From: Desulfomonile tiedjei DSM 6799
GTDB taxonomy: Bacteria; Desulfobacterota; Desulfomonilia; Desulfomonilales; Desulfomonilaceae
Direction: 5' to 3'
Length of the DNA: 64,000 nucleotides
Assembly (NCBI RefSeq): GCF_000266945.1
Contig: NC_018025.1
Coordinates: 2,666,001 to 2,730,000 of the forward strand
Every line of letters starts with the position of its first letter. Within the stretch, counting starts at the first letter, position 1. Position numbers and translations under genes: made by a program. Of the stretch, positions 1-8,120 are shown in pieces. A model generated the notes under the pieces. That model was given only the letters and a program-made list of their open reading frames with translations. It ran no database searches and was not told where the DNA came from.

Positions 1-250
1 CCGCCACCCCGGAAGCATCCAGCATCTGGGCCATAAAGATAAAGAGAGGGACAGCGACGAGAACGTACTCCTCCATGACTCCATACGTTTTATTGGCAAA
101 TATACCGAAAATCTGATCCGGAGAACCTCCCCACCCAAGAAGTCCGAACAGGACCGCCACCGCACCCAGTGAAAAAGCCAGGGGATGTCCCATGAACAGC
201 ACCACGAAAAGGGTCCCGAACATGGCGACGGCAACGAATTCAGGGCTCAT
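1..250 (-). CDS. dctM: TRAP transporter large permease (DctM), N-terminal part, cut by the window edge
   Basis: The reverse strand reads from an ATG at 250 into a hydrophobic protein beginning MSPEFVAVAMFGTLFVVLFM, and the frame is open to the window edge. This is the usual start of a DctM large subunit, the roughly 12-helix channel that carries substrate with sodium across the inner membrane. Its ATG overlaps the dctQ stop codon (ATGA, 247-250), so the two are translationally coupled. About 83 of roughly 430 residues are visible. The identification rests on the hydrophobic start and on the order dctP-dctQ-dctM, which is standard for TRAP operons. Confidence 0.85.
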   Translation of the reverse strand, partial: MSPEFVAVAMFGTLFVVLFMGHPLAFSLGAVAVLFGLLGWGGSPDQIFGIFANKTYGVMEEYVLVAVPLFIFMAQMLDASGVA

Positions 251-747
251 ATCTCTTCCCCTTTCAGCCTATAGATATCTCGCACGAAGTTGGCCGCTCC
301 TTGAAGGAAAAGTAACAGGAGCCCGACGGGCATAACTGTCTTGTACAGGTAGAGCGGAGGTTTCCATGCACTCCAGCTATGTTCCCAGCTTGCCCATGAA
401 TGTGCGGCGTACGATACGGCAGCGTAAGAAAGGCCGCCAACAAAAGGAACGAATAATAGCCAGAATGTGATGACTGACAGCCAAATTTGAACTTTTTCCG
501 GAAGCTTCTGGGACAAAATGTCTATTCGGACGTGACGATCATGGAGGTGCGTATAAGCCGCACCGAGCATGAAGTGAGCTCCGTAAAGCCAAACCGTGAC
601 TTCAAAAGCCCAGACGGTAGGAGAATGAAATATTTTCCTGGCTATAACTTCGTACACCACCACGAAGACAAGCGGCAAGATGAGCAAGGCCATGTTCTTA
701 CCAAAGAATTCGTTGAACACGTCCACAGCGCGGACGAACTTCTTCAT
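247..747 (-). CDS. dctQ: TRAP transporter small permease (DctQ)
   Basis: A 166-residue inner-membrane protein with four predicted helices (about residues 17-35, 50-67, 88-108 and 133-153), the usual size and shape of DctQ. DctQ subunits partner DctM and are needed for assembly of the transporter; the substrate is chosen by the periplasmic DctP. It lies 96 bp downstream of dctP and overlaps dctM by four bases. It has many Trp residues in its central loop (WASWEHSWSAWKPP), in line with a small subunit packed at the membrane interface. Family call is secure; the substrate must be inferred from neighbours. Confidence 0.88.
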   Translation of the reverse strand: MKKFVRAVDVFNEFFGKNMALLILPLVFVVVYEVIARKIFHSPTVWAFEVTVWLYGAHFMLGAAYTHLHDRHVRIDILSQKLPEKVQIWLSVITFWLLFVPFVGGLSYAAVSYAAHSWASWEHSWSAWKPPLYLYKTVMPVGLLLLFLQGAANFVRDIYRLKGEEI

Positions 748-842
748 CGCGGTTCCCCTTCTAAAAATCTCGATGAGGTTGTGGCCCCGGAGAGGTCAAG
801 CTCTCCGGGGGAGGGATGCTCCAGGGTCAACAGACGAATCGC

Positions 843-2012
843 CTACTGGTAGAGTTGCCCCTTGATGAGCTGCTCGTGCGGCCACGGCGCTATGCCGCCT
901 CGCATTTTGCGCCAGGGGGCAAAGTCTTTTTTGAACTGCTCTTGCGAATCCAGGACTTTCTTCACATCGGGACTCTTGGCACCCAGGTCATCGAGGTACT
1001 TCTTACTGACCCTGGCGAATTCGATGATGGTGGCATCGTCCATCTGAACGTATTCCACTTTCTTGCCCATTTGCTCGATTGCCCCGATATTGAGGTTTTC
1101 GATCCAGGCCGTGGACCAGAGTTGCGTCTCTTTCGCACAGATCTCAACGATAGCTTTCAGATCGTCCGGGAGTTCGTCCCATTTCTTCTTGTTTATGAAG
1201 ATATCTGTCTGACAGCTCGGCTGATGCACACCCGGCTCGATCACGAATTTTGTGATCTCGTGGTACCCTTGTGGAAGATTGATTGCCGGGCTACTGAATT
1301 CGCATCCGTCAATGACGCCTCTTTCCAATGCCAGGTAGATTTCCGGGCCCGGAAGCGGTGTCACGTTGGCGCCGAGCAGGTTCAGGATATCCTGGTACCA
1401 CCCCACCGTCCTTACCTTCATCCCCTTGAAGTCTTCCATCTTCGTGGCCTTTTTATTTGAGTGAATACCAAGTTCCTGACCGGAATTGCCACAGAAGAAC
1501 CCAACCATGTTGAAGGGTGCATAGAGGTCGTTCAACATCTTTGCTCCGCCGCGCTCGTAGTACCAAATGTTGTATCCCTCTACATCAAGACCGAACGGAA
1601 CGGAGGCAAATGCCACAAAGGCCTCGTTCTTCCCTTTCCAGTAACCGGGCCAGGCATGGCCCATGTCGAGAGTGCCCTTTGACACGGCATCGAAGGTCTC
1701 CATTGCGGGTACGATCGCACCGGTCTGGAAGACCTTGATATCAAGCCGACCGCCGCTTGCAGCTCGTACGCTGTCAGCGAAATGAATCAGGAAATCGTGG
1801 AAGATCAGACCTCCCCAGGGGTCACTCGCACGCCAGGTAAACTTCTTGTCAGATGTGGTCCATCTCTTCCCTTTCCATTCTTTGGCTCTCTGATCTTCGC
1901 CGAATTTCTCGATTTTTTTCGCAGGTTTTTCCTGAGCAAACGAGTTGCTTGCCGTGATGCCAAAAGCGAACGCAGTCACGAGCACTAATAACGCCAAAGC
2001 CACTCTTTTCAT
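843..2012 (-). CDS. dctP: TRAP transporter periplasmic binding protein, TakP/lactate-like
   Basis: A 389-residue secreted solute-binding protein. The chosen ATG (2012) follows a GGAGGAAGG ribosome site and opens a signal peptide (MKRVALALLVLV, cleavage near SFA-QEK). The body resembles the TakP branch that binds 2-oxoacids or calcium-lactate: it has the stretches GHAWPGYWKGK, FASVPFGLDVEG and YYERGGAKMLND, and the long-helix C-terminal part typical of that group. A five-codon-longer start exists but would bury the ribosome site. The gene sits downstream of glcD-glcF, so lactate, glycolate or a 2-oxoacid is a reasonable substrate; that assignment is inference. It starts about 200 bp from glcF and may have its own promoter. 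Confidence 0.85.
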   Translation of the reverse strand: MKRVALALLVLVTAFAFGITASNSFAQEKPAKKIEKFGEDQRAKEWKGKRWTTSDKKFTWRASDPWGGLIFHDFLIHFADSVRAASGGRLDIKVFQTGAIVPAMETFDAVSKGTLDMGHAWPGYWKGKNEAFVAFASVPFGLDVEGYNIWYYERGGAKMLNDLYAPFNMVGFFCGNSGQELGIHSNKKATKMEDFKGMKVRTVGWYQDILNLLGANVTPLPGPEIYLALERGVIDGCEFSSPAINLPQGYHEITKFVIEPGVHQPSCQTDIFINKKKWDELPDDLKAIVEICAKETQLWSTAWIENLNIGAIEQMGKKVEYVQMDDATIIEFARVSKKYLDDLGAKSPDVKKVLDSQEQFKKDFAPWRKMRGGIAPWPHEQLIKGQLYQ

Positions 2013-2225
2013 AAAGCCTTCCTCCATGGTTTTTGTTGAGATGTTAGCTATTTACTCACAAGGGCACTTTATTCGGGAAAATCGCCTCCTCTCTACCGGG
2101 AACCGGCAAATGTAGAATAAAGGACGAAGCCGACCGCTCATGTAGTCGTTTTACTGACAGTTAGAATGACAACCTGTTATGAGGAACTGTCTCCGAACCA
2201 CGAAGCCAAACTCCCCCCCTGGAAA

Positions 2226-3542
2226 TCACGCTTCTTTGTGCTCCAATGACATACGGATAACCTGAGATATGTGCGACAATGACCAAGATTTTTTCCACTG
2301 CTCCCGGGCGAATTGAAGCTGCATAAGACAACCCGGATTGGATGTTATCACCCGATCTGCACCAGTCTTATCGATAGCTGCAATCTTCGCCTCAAGTATC
2401 TTCATGGAGCGTTCACGATGGGTGATATTGTATATCCCCGCAGATCCGCAGCACTGACCTTCATCCGGAACATCGACCAGGAAGAGGTCCGGAATTCGAC
2501 GCAAGAGCTCTCGCTGAGGCGAGACAAGATTCTGACCGTGACGCAAATGACATGGATCGTGGAAACACACCTTCTCGCCAAGGGAACCAAAGTCGCTATG
2601 CGGGCCGAATGCGGAAACCAGGAATTCCGAAATGTCTTTGACTTTTCCCGAGAACATCTCGGCTCTTTTCGAAGCCCGAGTCACCGGAGCCAGAGTCTCT
2701 CTATACGACTTGAGTTCCATGCCGCATGCGGCGCAATCACTCACGATGGCGTCTACATCATGTCTCTCGAAAAGAGACACATTGTGTTCGGCCATCTCCC
2801 GGTAGATCTTGCGTTCACCTTCCGCAATATTGGGTGTGCCGCAGCATTGTTGGCTCTTGGGCACTATTACCGTGTAACCGGCTTGTGTCAGACAATGAAT
2901 GGTGTCTCGACTGATGTCCGCAAAGACCAAATTCATTGCGCATCCGAGAAAGAAACCTACTTTGCCCTTTTCCTGACCTGCAGCGGGTATAATTTCCGGG
3001 ATCGTATCGATCAGCGGTCGATCGGGAAGTCGGGGCAAAAGCGACTCCATAAAATCCAGGTCTGACGAGAGCGATTGGAGTATGTGAGATCGGCGAACTA
3101 ACCGTTGGATTCCGAGATTCTGATATAATCGCAAAGGGGAAAGATAGCGGGAAAGCTTCGTCTGATCGCGAATGGCAGATTCGAGAATGAAACGCTTCAG
3201 AAGCGGTTGTGGGGTGTGCTGCTCGATTCTGTGGCGTGCTTCGAGCACCAATTCACCTACTTTTACTCCCGCAGGACAGACTGTCTGACAATTGCGACAA
3301 TCCAGGCAGTGGTACATATGCCGGGCGAACTCTTCTTCAGGCGTCAACCGTCCATCGATTACTGCCTTGATCATGGCCACTCGGCCTCGCGGTGACTGCG
3401 TTTCGATTCCATCTGTGCGGTAGGTAGGACAATAAGGGAGGCATGAGCCGCATCGCATGCATTGCAGGACGTCTCCGTAATCATGAATGTCCAGCGTGGA
3501 CATGGACTTGGCTATTTTTTCAACGTTCATGTGCTTTGCCAC
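2226..3542 (-). CDS. glcF: Fe-S subunit of a glycolate/D-lactate oxidase (GlcF-like)
   Basis: A 438-residue soluble electron-transfer subunit. Two [4Fe-4S] motifs lie in the first 120 residues (CMRCGSCLPYCP and CLDCRNCQTVCP), followed by two CCG domains with the cysteine signatures CC-GTPN and CC-GSAGIY. This is the GlcF/LldE layout that passes electrons from the FAD subunit to the quinone pool or another carrier. It starts three bases after the glcD stop, probably at GTG (3542), with an ATG four codons in as the alternative. Together with GlcD it should oxidise D-lactate or glycolate to the 2-oxoacid. Which of the two it prefers cannot be read from the sequence. Confidence 0.88.
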   Translation of the reverse strand: MAKHMNVEKIAKSMSTLDIHDYGDVLQCMRCGSCLPYCPTYRTDGIETQSPRGRVAMIKAVIDGRLTPEEEFARHMYHCLDCRNCQTVCPAGVKVGELVLEARHRIEQHTPQPLLKRFILESAIRDQTKLSRYLSPLRLYQNLGIQRLVRRSHILQSLSSDLDFMESLLPRLPDRPLIDTIPEIIPAAGQEKGKVGFFLGCAMNLVFADISRDTIHCLTQAGYTVIVPKSQQCCGTPNIAEGERKIYREMAEHNVSLFERHDVDAIVSDCAACGMELKSYRETLAPVTRASKRAEMFSGKVKDISEFLVSAFGPHSDFGSLGEKVCFHDPCHLRHGQNLVSPQRELLRRIPDLFLVDVPDEGQCCGSAGIYNITHRERSMKILEAKIAAIDKTGADRVITSNPGCLMQLQFAREQWKKSWSLSHISQVIRMSLEHKEA

Positions 3543-3545
3543 GAA

Positions 3546-4934
3546 TTATCTCTCGGTGGGGAGGAATATCTTACCGGGATTGAGCCGGTTTTCCGGATCG
3601 AATGCATGCTTGATCCGTTTCATCACTTCAAGTGCTTTGGAACCCACCATTTTGGGAAGGTACTTGGCCTTACTAATCCCGGTGCCGTGCTCTCCGGATA
3701 TAGTGCCTCCGAGAGCGATTGCTTTCTCGAAGATGACCTCGTACGCTTGTTCGACACGATGGATTTCGTCTTTGTCTCGCTCGTCGGTCAGGCATGTCGG
3801 ATGAAGATTGCCGTCGCCGGCATGACCGAACGTGCCAATGGTAATGCCGTACTGTTCAGCCGCTTGCCTGATGGTCACCATCATCTCAGGAATTACCGGA
3901 CGAGGAACCGTGATATCTTCAAGAATAGTTGTAGGTTTTACCCGAGCAAGAGCACTCAGAGCATTCCTGCGGGCCGTGAAAAGCTCTTCGGACTCTCTCG
4001 CATTTGCTGCAATCCTCAATGAGCGCACTCTATTCGCCGTACACGCTTCTCTGATAATTTCCGCTTCTTCTCGCACGACCTCCGGATGCCCGTCAGTCTC
4101 GATGAGGAGGAGCGCTTCAACGTCCCGCGGTAGGCCGATGTTCACGTGATCCTCCACGCAGTTGATCGTTACGGAATCCATCAGCTCCAGCGTGGAAGGA
4201 ATGACTTTACGGGATATAATGGCTGAAACTGTGCGGGCGGCGTCCACAATGTCGTCATACAAAGCCAGAAAAGTTGTCTTTGTTTTTGGTTTCGGGATCA
4301 GTTTAAGAACTATTCTGGAGAATATGCCGATAGTCCCCTCGGTTCCGATCAAGAATTTGGTGAGATTATACCCGGCAACGTCCTTGAGGCACTTGGTTCC
4401 ATACCGGATTTTGGACCCGTCGATAAAGTAAGTATCGAGCGACAGGACGTAATCACCGGTGACTCCGTATTTGAGTCCCCGTAAGCCACCAGCATTCTCG
4501 GCAACATTTCCGCCGATTGTGGAAATCTTCATACTGCCCGGATCGGGAGGATAGAAGAGACCTTGAGCTTCCACAAGCGCGTGAAGATTTGCAGTGATCA
4601 CCCCCGGTTCCACTGTTGCAGACATGTCATGAGCATCTATTTCAATAACGCGATTCATCGAGGTCGTAACGATCAGTATCCCCCCGTTCACCGGCACAGA
4701 TCCGCCACTCAATCCTGTGCCGCTCCCTCGAGTGGTTACAGGTAATCCTTCCTGTGCAGCGAATTCCAGAACAAGTCGAATATCTTCCTCGGAATCGACC
4801 AACGTAACGACGTCAGGTTTGTGATAGAGCAGGGGGGTTGCATCAAATGAATAGCAGAGGAGCTCTGCATCAGAATCCAGGACTTTGCGCTTACCAAGGA
4901 TATCCCGAAGCTTACTTACGAGAGGGGAAACCAT
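3546..4934 (-). CDS. glcD: FAD-binding subunit of a glycolate/D-lactate oxidase (GlcD-like)
   Basis: A 462-residue flavoprotein of the VAO/PCMH type. The N-terminal FAD_binding_4 domain carries the pyrophosphate-binding stretch TTRGSGTGLSGGSVP (near residue 80), and the C-terminal FAD-oxidase domain ends with the conserved HAGDGNLHP and GEHGTG motifs. The start at 4934 follows an AAGGA site. It oxidises a 2-hydroxyacid, most likely D-lactate or glycolate, and works with the adjacent GlcF. The nearby FadR-type regulator and LldP permease favour lactate. A TGGT-N3-ACCA operator lies between this start codon and the predicted promoter, so the gene is probably repressed by the divergent regulator. 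Confidence 0.9.
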   Translation of the reverse strand: MVSPLVSKLRDILGKRKVLDSDAELLCYSFDATPLLYHKPDVVTLVDSEEDIRLVLEFAAQEGLPVTTRGSGTGLSGGSVPVNGGILIVTTSMNRVIEIDAHDMSATVEPGVITANLHALVEAQGLFYPPDPGSMKISTIGGNVAENAGGLRGLKYGVTGDYVLSLDTYFIDGSKIRYGTKCLKDVAGYNLTKFLIGTEGTIGIFSRIVLKLIPKPKTKTTFLALYDDIVDAARTVSAIISRKVIPSTLELMDSVTINCVEDHVNIGLPRDVEALLLIETDGHPEVVREEAEIIREACTANRVRSLRIAANARESEELFTARRNALSALARVKPTTILEDITVPRPVIPEMMVTIRQAAEQYGITIGTFGHAGDGNLHPTCLTDERDKDEIHRVEQAYEVIFEKAIALGGTISGEHGTGISKAKYLPKMVGSKALEVMKRIKHAFDPENRLNPGKIFLPTER

Positions 4935-4955
4935 GATGAATCCTTACCAGCAAAG

Positions 4956-4966
4956 TGGTATGACCA
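4956..4966. promoter_or_regulatory. Predicted operator for the divergent FadR/LldR-type repressor
   Basis: The sequence TGGT-ATG-ACCA is a perfect inverted repeat matching the half-sites known for PdhR, LldR and related FCD-domain GntR regulators. It is 22 bp upstream of the glcD start codon and covers the transcription start predicted from the facing promoter, which fits a repressor site. The regulator gene begins about 100 bp away on the other strand. Confidence 0.6.
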
Positions 4967-4967
4967 G

Positions 4968-4996
4968 TTTAATCATAGAGTCATCAAACTTGTCAA
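4968..4996 (-). promoter_or_regulatory. Candidate sigma-70 promoter for glcD-glcF
   Basis: On the minus strand a consensus TTGACA (4996-4991) is followed after 17 bp by ATTAAA (4973-4968), a weak -10 box. The start point would fall near 4961, inside the TGGT-N3-ACCA operator. The -35 box is perfect but the -10 box is poor, so a regulated or weak promoter is likely. Confidence 0.4.
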
Positions 4997-5026
4997 GTAT
5001 TTTTACAAAGACAGGAACCAAAGGAC

Positions 5027-5055
5027 TTGACAATTCATGTGCCTTTGCTTATGTA
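5027..5055 (+). promoter_or_regulatory. Promoter of the FadR/LldR-type regulator gene
   Basis: TTGACA (5027-5032), 17 bp, then TATGTA (5050-5055) make a good sigma-70 promoter. The start point would be about 5062, directly before the ATG at 5063, and no ribosome-binding sequence precedes that ATG. The transcript is therefore predicted to be leaderless. Confidence 0.6.
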
Positions 5056-5062
5056 AAAGCGT

Positions 5063-5806
5063 ATGAATGCTAAACGCAAAGCGCCCGCCGAACCCGTTTT
5101 CGAGCCTATTCGCCTGGAACGTATTTCCCACAAGGTAGCAAGTCAACTGAAGAAAGCTATTGGAGCCGGGGTTTTCAGGGTGGGGGATCGTCTTCCCTCC
5201 GAACGAGAGTTGGCCGAGCAGATGGGGGTCAGTCGACCGTCCGTTCGGGAGGCCATTCAGCAACTGGAAATACAGGGATTTGTCGACATTGTGCATGGAG
5301 GCGGGAGTCTGGTCAAGAATATCGCCGAGCAGGAAATCCAGCAACCGATGGAACTCGTGCTTGGAGATGACAAGCAACGCGTGCTCGAATTGGCGGAAAT
5401 CAGAGCTTACATGGAGTCATTGGCTGCGAGGAAAGCTGCGGAGAATCGGACCGAAGAAGAACTGAAGCGAATACGGTACTACCTGAAAGAAATGCAACGC
5501 GATTTTGAGAAGGGGCAAATTCGGTACGAGGTTGATTTCAAATTTCATACAGAGATAACGGCAGCTTCGCACAATATGATATTCCTCCATCTAATGAGCA
5601 GTATTTACCGGCTCATGAATTTCTCGATCAAAGTTCATAGAGAACAGATGTTTCTCAGCAAAGATTCTCAGAAAAAGATTCTCGATCATCATATGGCCAT
5701 ATTCAAAGGTATCCAGAAGAAAGACCCGGAGGCTGCAGAAGCCGCTATGAAGGAGCACCTCCTGTTCGTCATCGAAGAATTTCGAAGATGGTCTGCTTCG
5801 CAATAG
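5063..5806 (+). CDS. GntR-family regulator with FCD domain (LldR/PdhR-like)
   Basis: A 247-residue repressor. Residues about 18-85 form the winged helix (GDRLPSERELAEQMGVSRPS and VREAIQQLEIQGFV are the standard helix-turn-helix). Residues 100-240 form an FCD effector domain with the metal-binding pattern D-x3-H (DFKFHTEIT), then H near residue 211 and H near residue 233. Members sense small acids such as lactate, pyruvate or glycolate. It is transcribed away from glcD-glcF and near lldP, the usual place for a lactate-responsive regulator. It has no Shine-Dalgarno sequence and appears leaderless. The effector is inferred from context. Confidence 0.85.
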   Translation: MNAKRKAPAEPVFEPIRLERISHKVASQLKKAIGAGVFRVGDRLPSERELAEQMGVSRPSVREAIQQLEIQGFVDIVHGGGSLVKNIAEQEIQQPMELVLGDDKQRVLELAEIRAYMESLAARKAAENRTEEELKRIRYYLKEMQRDFEKGQIRYEVDFKFHTEITAASHNMIFLHLMSSIYRLMNFSIKVHREQMFLSKDSQKKILDHHMAIFKGIQKKDPEAAEAAMKEHLLFVIEEFRRWSASQ

Positions 5807-5907
5807 CGCTTGCCCCATTCATCCCGCCCGCACCCGCGTAAAACCTTTCCCCCACTTAAGTCTATAGTGCTTCTCAGAAGTTTTGAAGTAATCCATAAAG
5901 AAGAGTC

Positions 5908-5996
5908 TTAGTAGCGCCCGGCGTCCCTGCCGGGCACAATCAACCAATTGATTTATTTACATATTGTCCACCGGCACGGAGGCCGGTGGCTACTAA
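5908..5996. repeat. REPIN-like element: two inverted REP palindromes
   Basis: Two imperfect palindromes face each other. One is GTAGC-GCCCGGC-gtccct-GCCGGGC (5911-5937). The other, read on the minus strand, is GTAGC-CACCGGC-ctccgt-GCCGGTGG (5993-5967). They share GTAGC, CCGGC, TCC and TGCCGG in the same order, and the whole element is bounded by TTAGTAGC and GCTACTAA. This is the layout of a REP doublet mobilised by RAYT transposases. It lies between convergent genes, a common site. I saw no second copy in the window. Confidence 0.7.
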
Positions 5997-6115
5997 TTTT
6001 CGATGAATCGCTTTTCACAATCCGCGATTACTCTTGAAAATCACTACAAGTCTCATCATCTCGAGTGTAGTGTAAGATGTGCTCCGATGTCAGGAATTTA
6101 GAGTGTTGAGACAAG

Positions 6116-7756
6116 TCACTTAACCACCAGGTACGTAAAGGGAGGCACATACGCCATGAGGAAGACCAGCAACCCTACGATTACCGCCAAGACAATGCTG
6201 TGAAAAAAGACATATCGCAGGATATCTCCTTCATGGCCGTACCATTGGGTTGCAGTGCTGGCCACGACAATACTTTGAGCGTCAATCATTTTTCCCATAA
6301 CTCCACCGGTACTGTTGGCAGAAGCCATGAGATTCGAGCTGAGGCCGAGTTGCTCTGCAGATATGCGTTGCAGACTTCCAAAGAGGACGTTGGAAGCTGT
6401 GTCCGAACCTGTCAGAGCGACACCGATCCAGCCGAGGAGCGTTCCGAAAAAAGGGTAGAATGGTCCGGTCATGGCAAAGGTAAGCCCCAAAGTCGCATCC
6501 AGTCCTGAATAACGAGTGGTAAAGCCCAGTGAAAGCATGGCGGCTATCGTAAGTAACGAAAAACGAATTGATCTGATGGTCTGGAAATATACTCTGAGAA
6601 GATCTCGCAAAGAGTATCCCAAGAGAAGTCCCGATATTACTGCGGCCACCAGAATTGCCGATCCTGTAGTGGTTAGCAGGTTAAAAGAGAACACGGCCGG
6701 CTCGGCAGTTGGAGCAGACACCACAGGAGGCATCCGTACGACCGTTCCGTCCAGGCCGGGCACCGATATCTTCGCCGAGAAGATTCCATCCAGGAAAGCT
6801 TTCACCTGAGGAAGTCCCCAGACGAAGACCAGAACACTCAGGATTACCCATGGCATCCACGCCCTTGCTATCTGTCTGGTAGAGTATCCGTGAGATCCTC
6901 GTGCGGAAGCTTCGGAATCATAGCCGTTCAATCCCCAGATGTGCTGGGGATGCCAATACAGCAGAAATATGGTCGTCACCGCCATAGAACAGACAGAAGA
7001 AACGATTCCCACGAGCCAGGGCCCATGGAGGTTGGAAACCAGCACCTGTGGAACAGCAAAGGAAATCCCTGCGACAAGAATAGCCGGCCAGACTTCTAAC
7101 ATTCCTCGAAAACCGGCAAACACCCATACCAGCCAGAACGGGATCAGAACTGAAAATAGTGCAAGCTGTCTACCTGCCATTGCGCTCAGAGCCAATACAT
7201 CCAGATCGGTCACCGCTGCCAGTGTGATAATGGGAATCCCCAGTGCAGCGAAAGCCACAGGGGCTGTATTGGCAATAAGCGACAACCCGGAGGCTTGCAG
7301 CGGTCCGAAACCGAGTCCGATGAGAATTGCAGAAGTGACTGCTACGGGCGTCCCGAAACCTGCAACGCCTTCAAAGAACGCTCCGAAAGCAAAAGCGATA
7401 AGTACGAGCTGCAGCCTGCTGTCCTGAGTGATTCCGGTCAAACTGTGCTGCAGGACCGTGAACTCACCTTTTTCTTTTGTAAGCTGATAGAGGAAGATCA
7501 CGTGAAGAATGATCCAGCCGATGGGCAGAAGTCCAAAAGCTGCCCCGTAAATGGCTGTCGCAAAAGCAATTCTCGCAGGCATTCCAAAAACGGAGATGGA
7601 TACGGTCAGAGCTGCGGCAAGCCCCATGAGAGCCGCCCAATGTGCCCTCACTCGAAAGACGGCCAAGGTTCCGAGAAGCACTACCACGGGGATTGAGGCA
7701 ACCAGAGTTGAGAGAACAAAATTGTTCAGCGGATTGTACACCTGTTCCCAGGCCAT
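6116..7756 (-). CDS. lldP: L-lactate permease family transporter (LldP-like)
   Basis: A 546-residue inner-membrane protein with about 13 hydrophobic helices, the normal length for LldP/GlcA. The start at 7756 (MAWEQVYNPLNN) follows a GAGGAG site; a 17-codon-longer reading has none. Recognisable family stretches include AFGAFFEGVAGFGTPVAV (about residue 115) and the C-terminal NSTGGVMGKMIDAQS. These carriers import lactate or glycolate with protons. With GlcD/GlcF and the FCD regulator it completes a lactate or glycolate utilisation locus, although it is on the other side of the regulator and transcribed toward it. Confidence 0.9.
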   Translation of the reverse strand: MAWEQVYNPLNNFVLSTLVASIPVVVLLGTLAVFRVRAHWAALMGLAAALTVSISVFGMPARIAFATAIYGAAFGLLPIGWIILHVIFLYQLTKEKGEFTVLQHSLTGITQDSRLQLVLIAFAFGAFFEGVAGFGTPVAVTSAILIGLGFGPLQASGLSLIANTAPVAFAALGIPIITLAAVTDLDVLALSAMAGRQLALFSVLIPFWLVWVFAGFRGMLEVWPAILVAGISFAVPQVLVSNLHGPWLVGIVSSVCSMAVTTIFLLYWHPQHIWGLNGYDSEASARGSHGYSTRQIARAWMPWVILSVLVFVWGLPQVKAFLDGIFSAKISVPGLDGTVVRMPPVVSAPTAEPAVFSFNLLTTTGSAILVAAVISGLLLGYSLRDLLRVYFQTIRSIRFSLLTIAAMLSLGFTTRYSGLDATLGLTFAMTGPFYPFFGTLLGWIGVALTGSDTASNVLFGSLQRISAEQLGLSSNLMASANSTGGVMGKMIDAQSIVVASTATQWYGHEGDILRYVFFHSIVLAVIVGLLVFLMAYVPPFTYLVVK

Positions 7757-8120
7757 CCAAATTTCTCCTCGCAATGATATTAAACGGCGATGATCTGAAA
7801 GCGGCACGACGTACCGTTAAGTTCACAATGCTGAACCATGACGTCGTTTGGCTCCTGAGCGTACCTCATCTTACGTCAGGCAGTCAATCGGAATCTTCTG
7901 CGCAAGCCAATCATTTGCAGTCTCCCAAAGGGCCTGTAACATGGGCTTCATAAGACGAGGAACTACGATAGAATGACAATTCTTGGATCGGTCTGGTGGA
8001 TAACAGATAACAGTATTAAACGCCTCTGCTGCATCTATTCGGTTGAAAGTGGCGAAAATTCCCTGTAAATTCATTGATGCCACATATTACGTCAGATTTC
8101 GATTTCAACCGGGAGATCTC
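7757..8120. other. Intergenic region between divergent lldP and the HD-GYP regulator gene
   Basis: These 364 bp carry the 5' ends of two divergent genes. I see no convincing -24/-12 promoter and no TGGT-N3-ACCA operator here. The GGGAG at 8110-8114 is the ribosome site of the plus-strand gene. Reading frames that extend the regulator upstream have only a TTG start and no ribosome site. Confidence 0.5.

Noticed and set aside
816-1460. 214-codon open frame on the plus strand
   Set aside because: Shadow of dctP; no recognisable product and composition follows the antisense of the real gene.
2156-2191. Inverted repeat GACAGTT/AACTGTC between glcF and dctP
   Set aside because: The arms are 22 bp apart with no T-run, too weak to call a terminator or operator.
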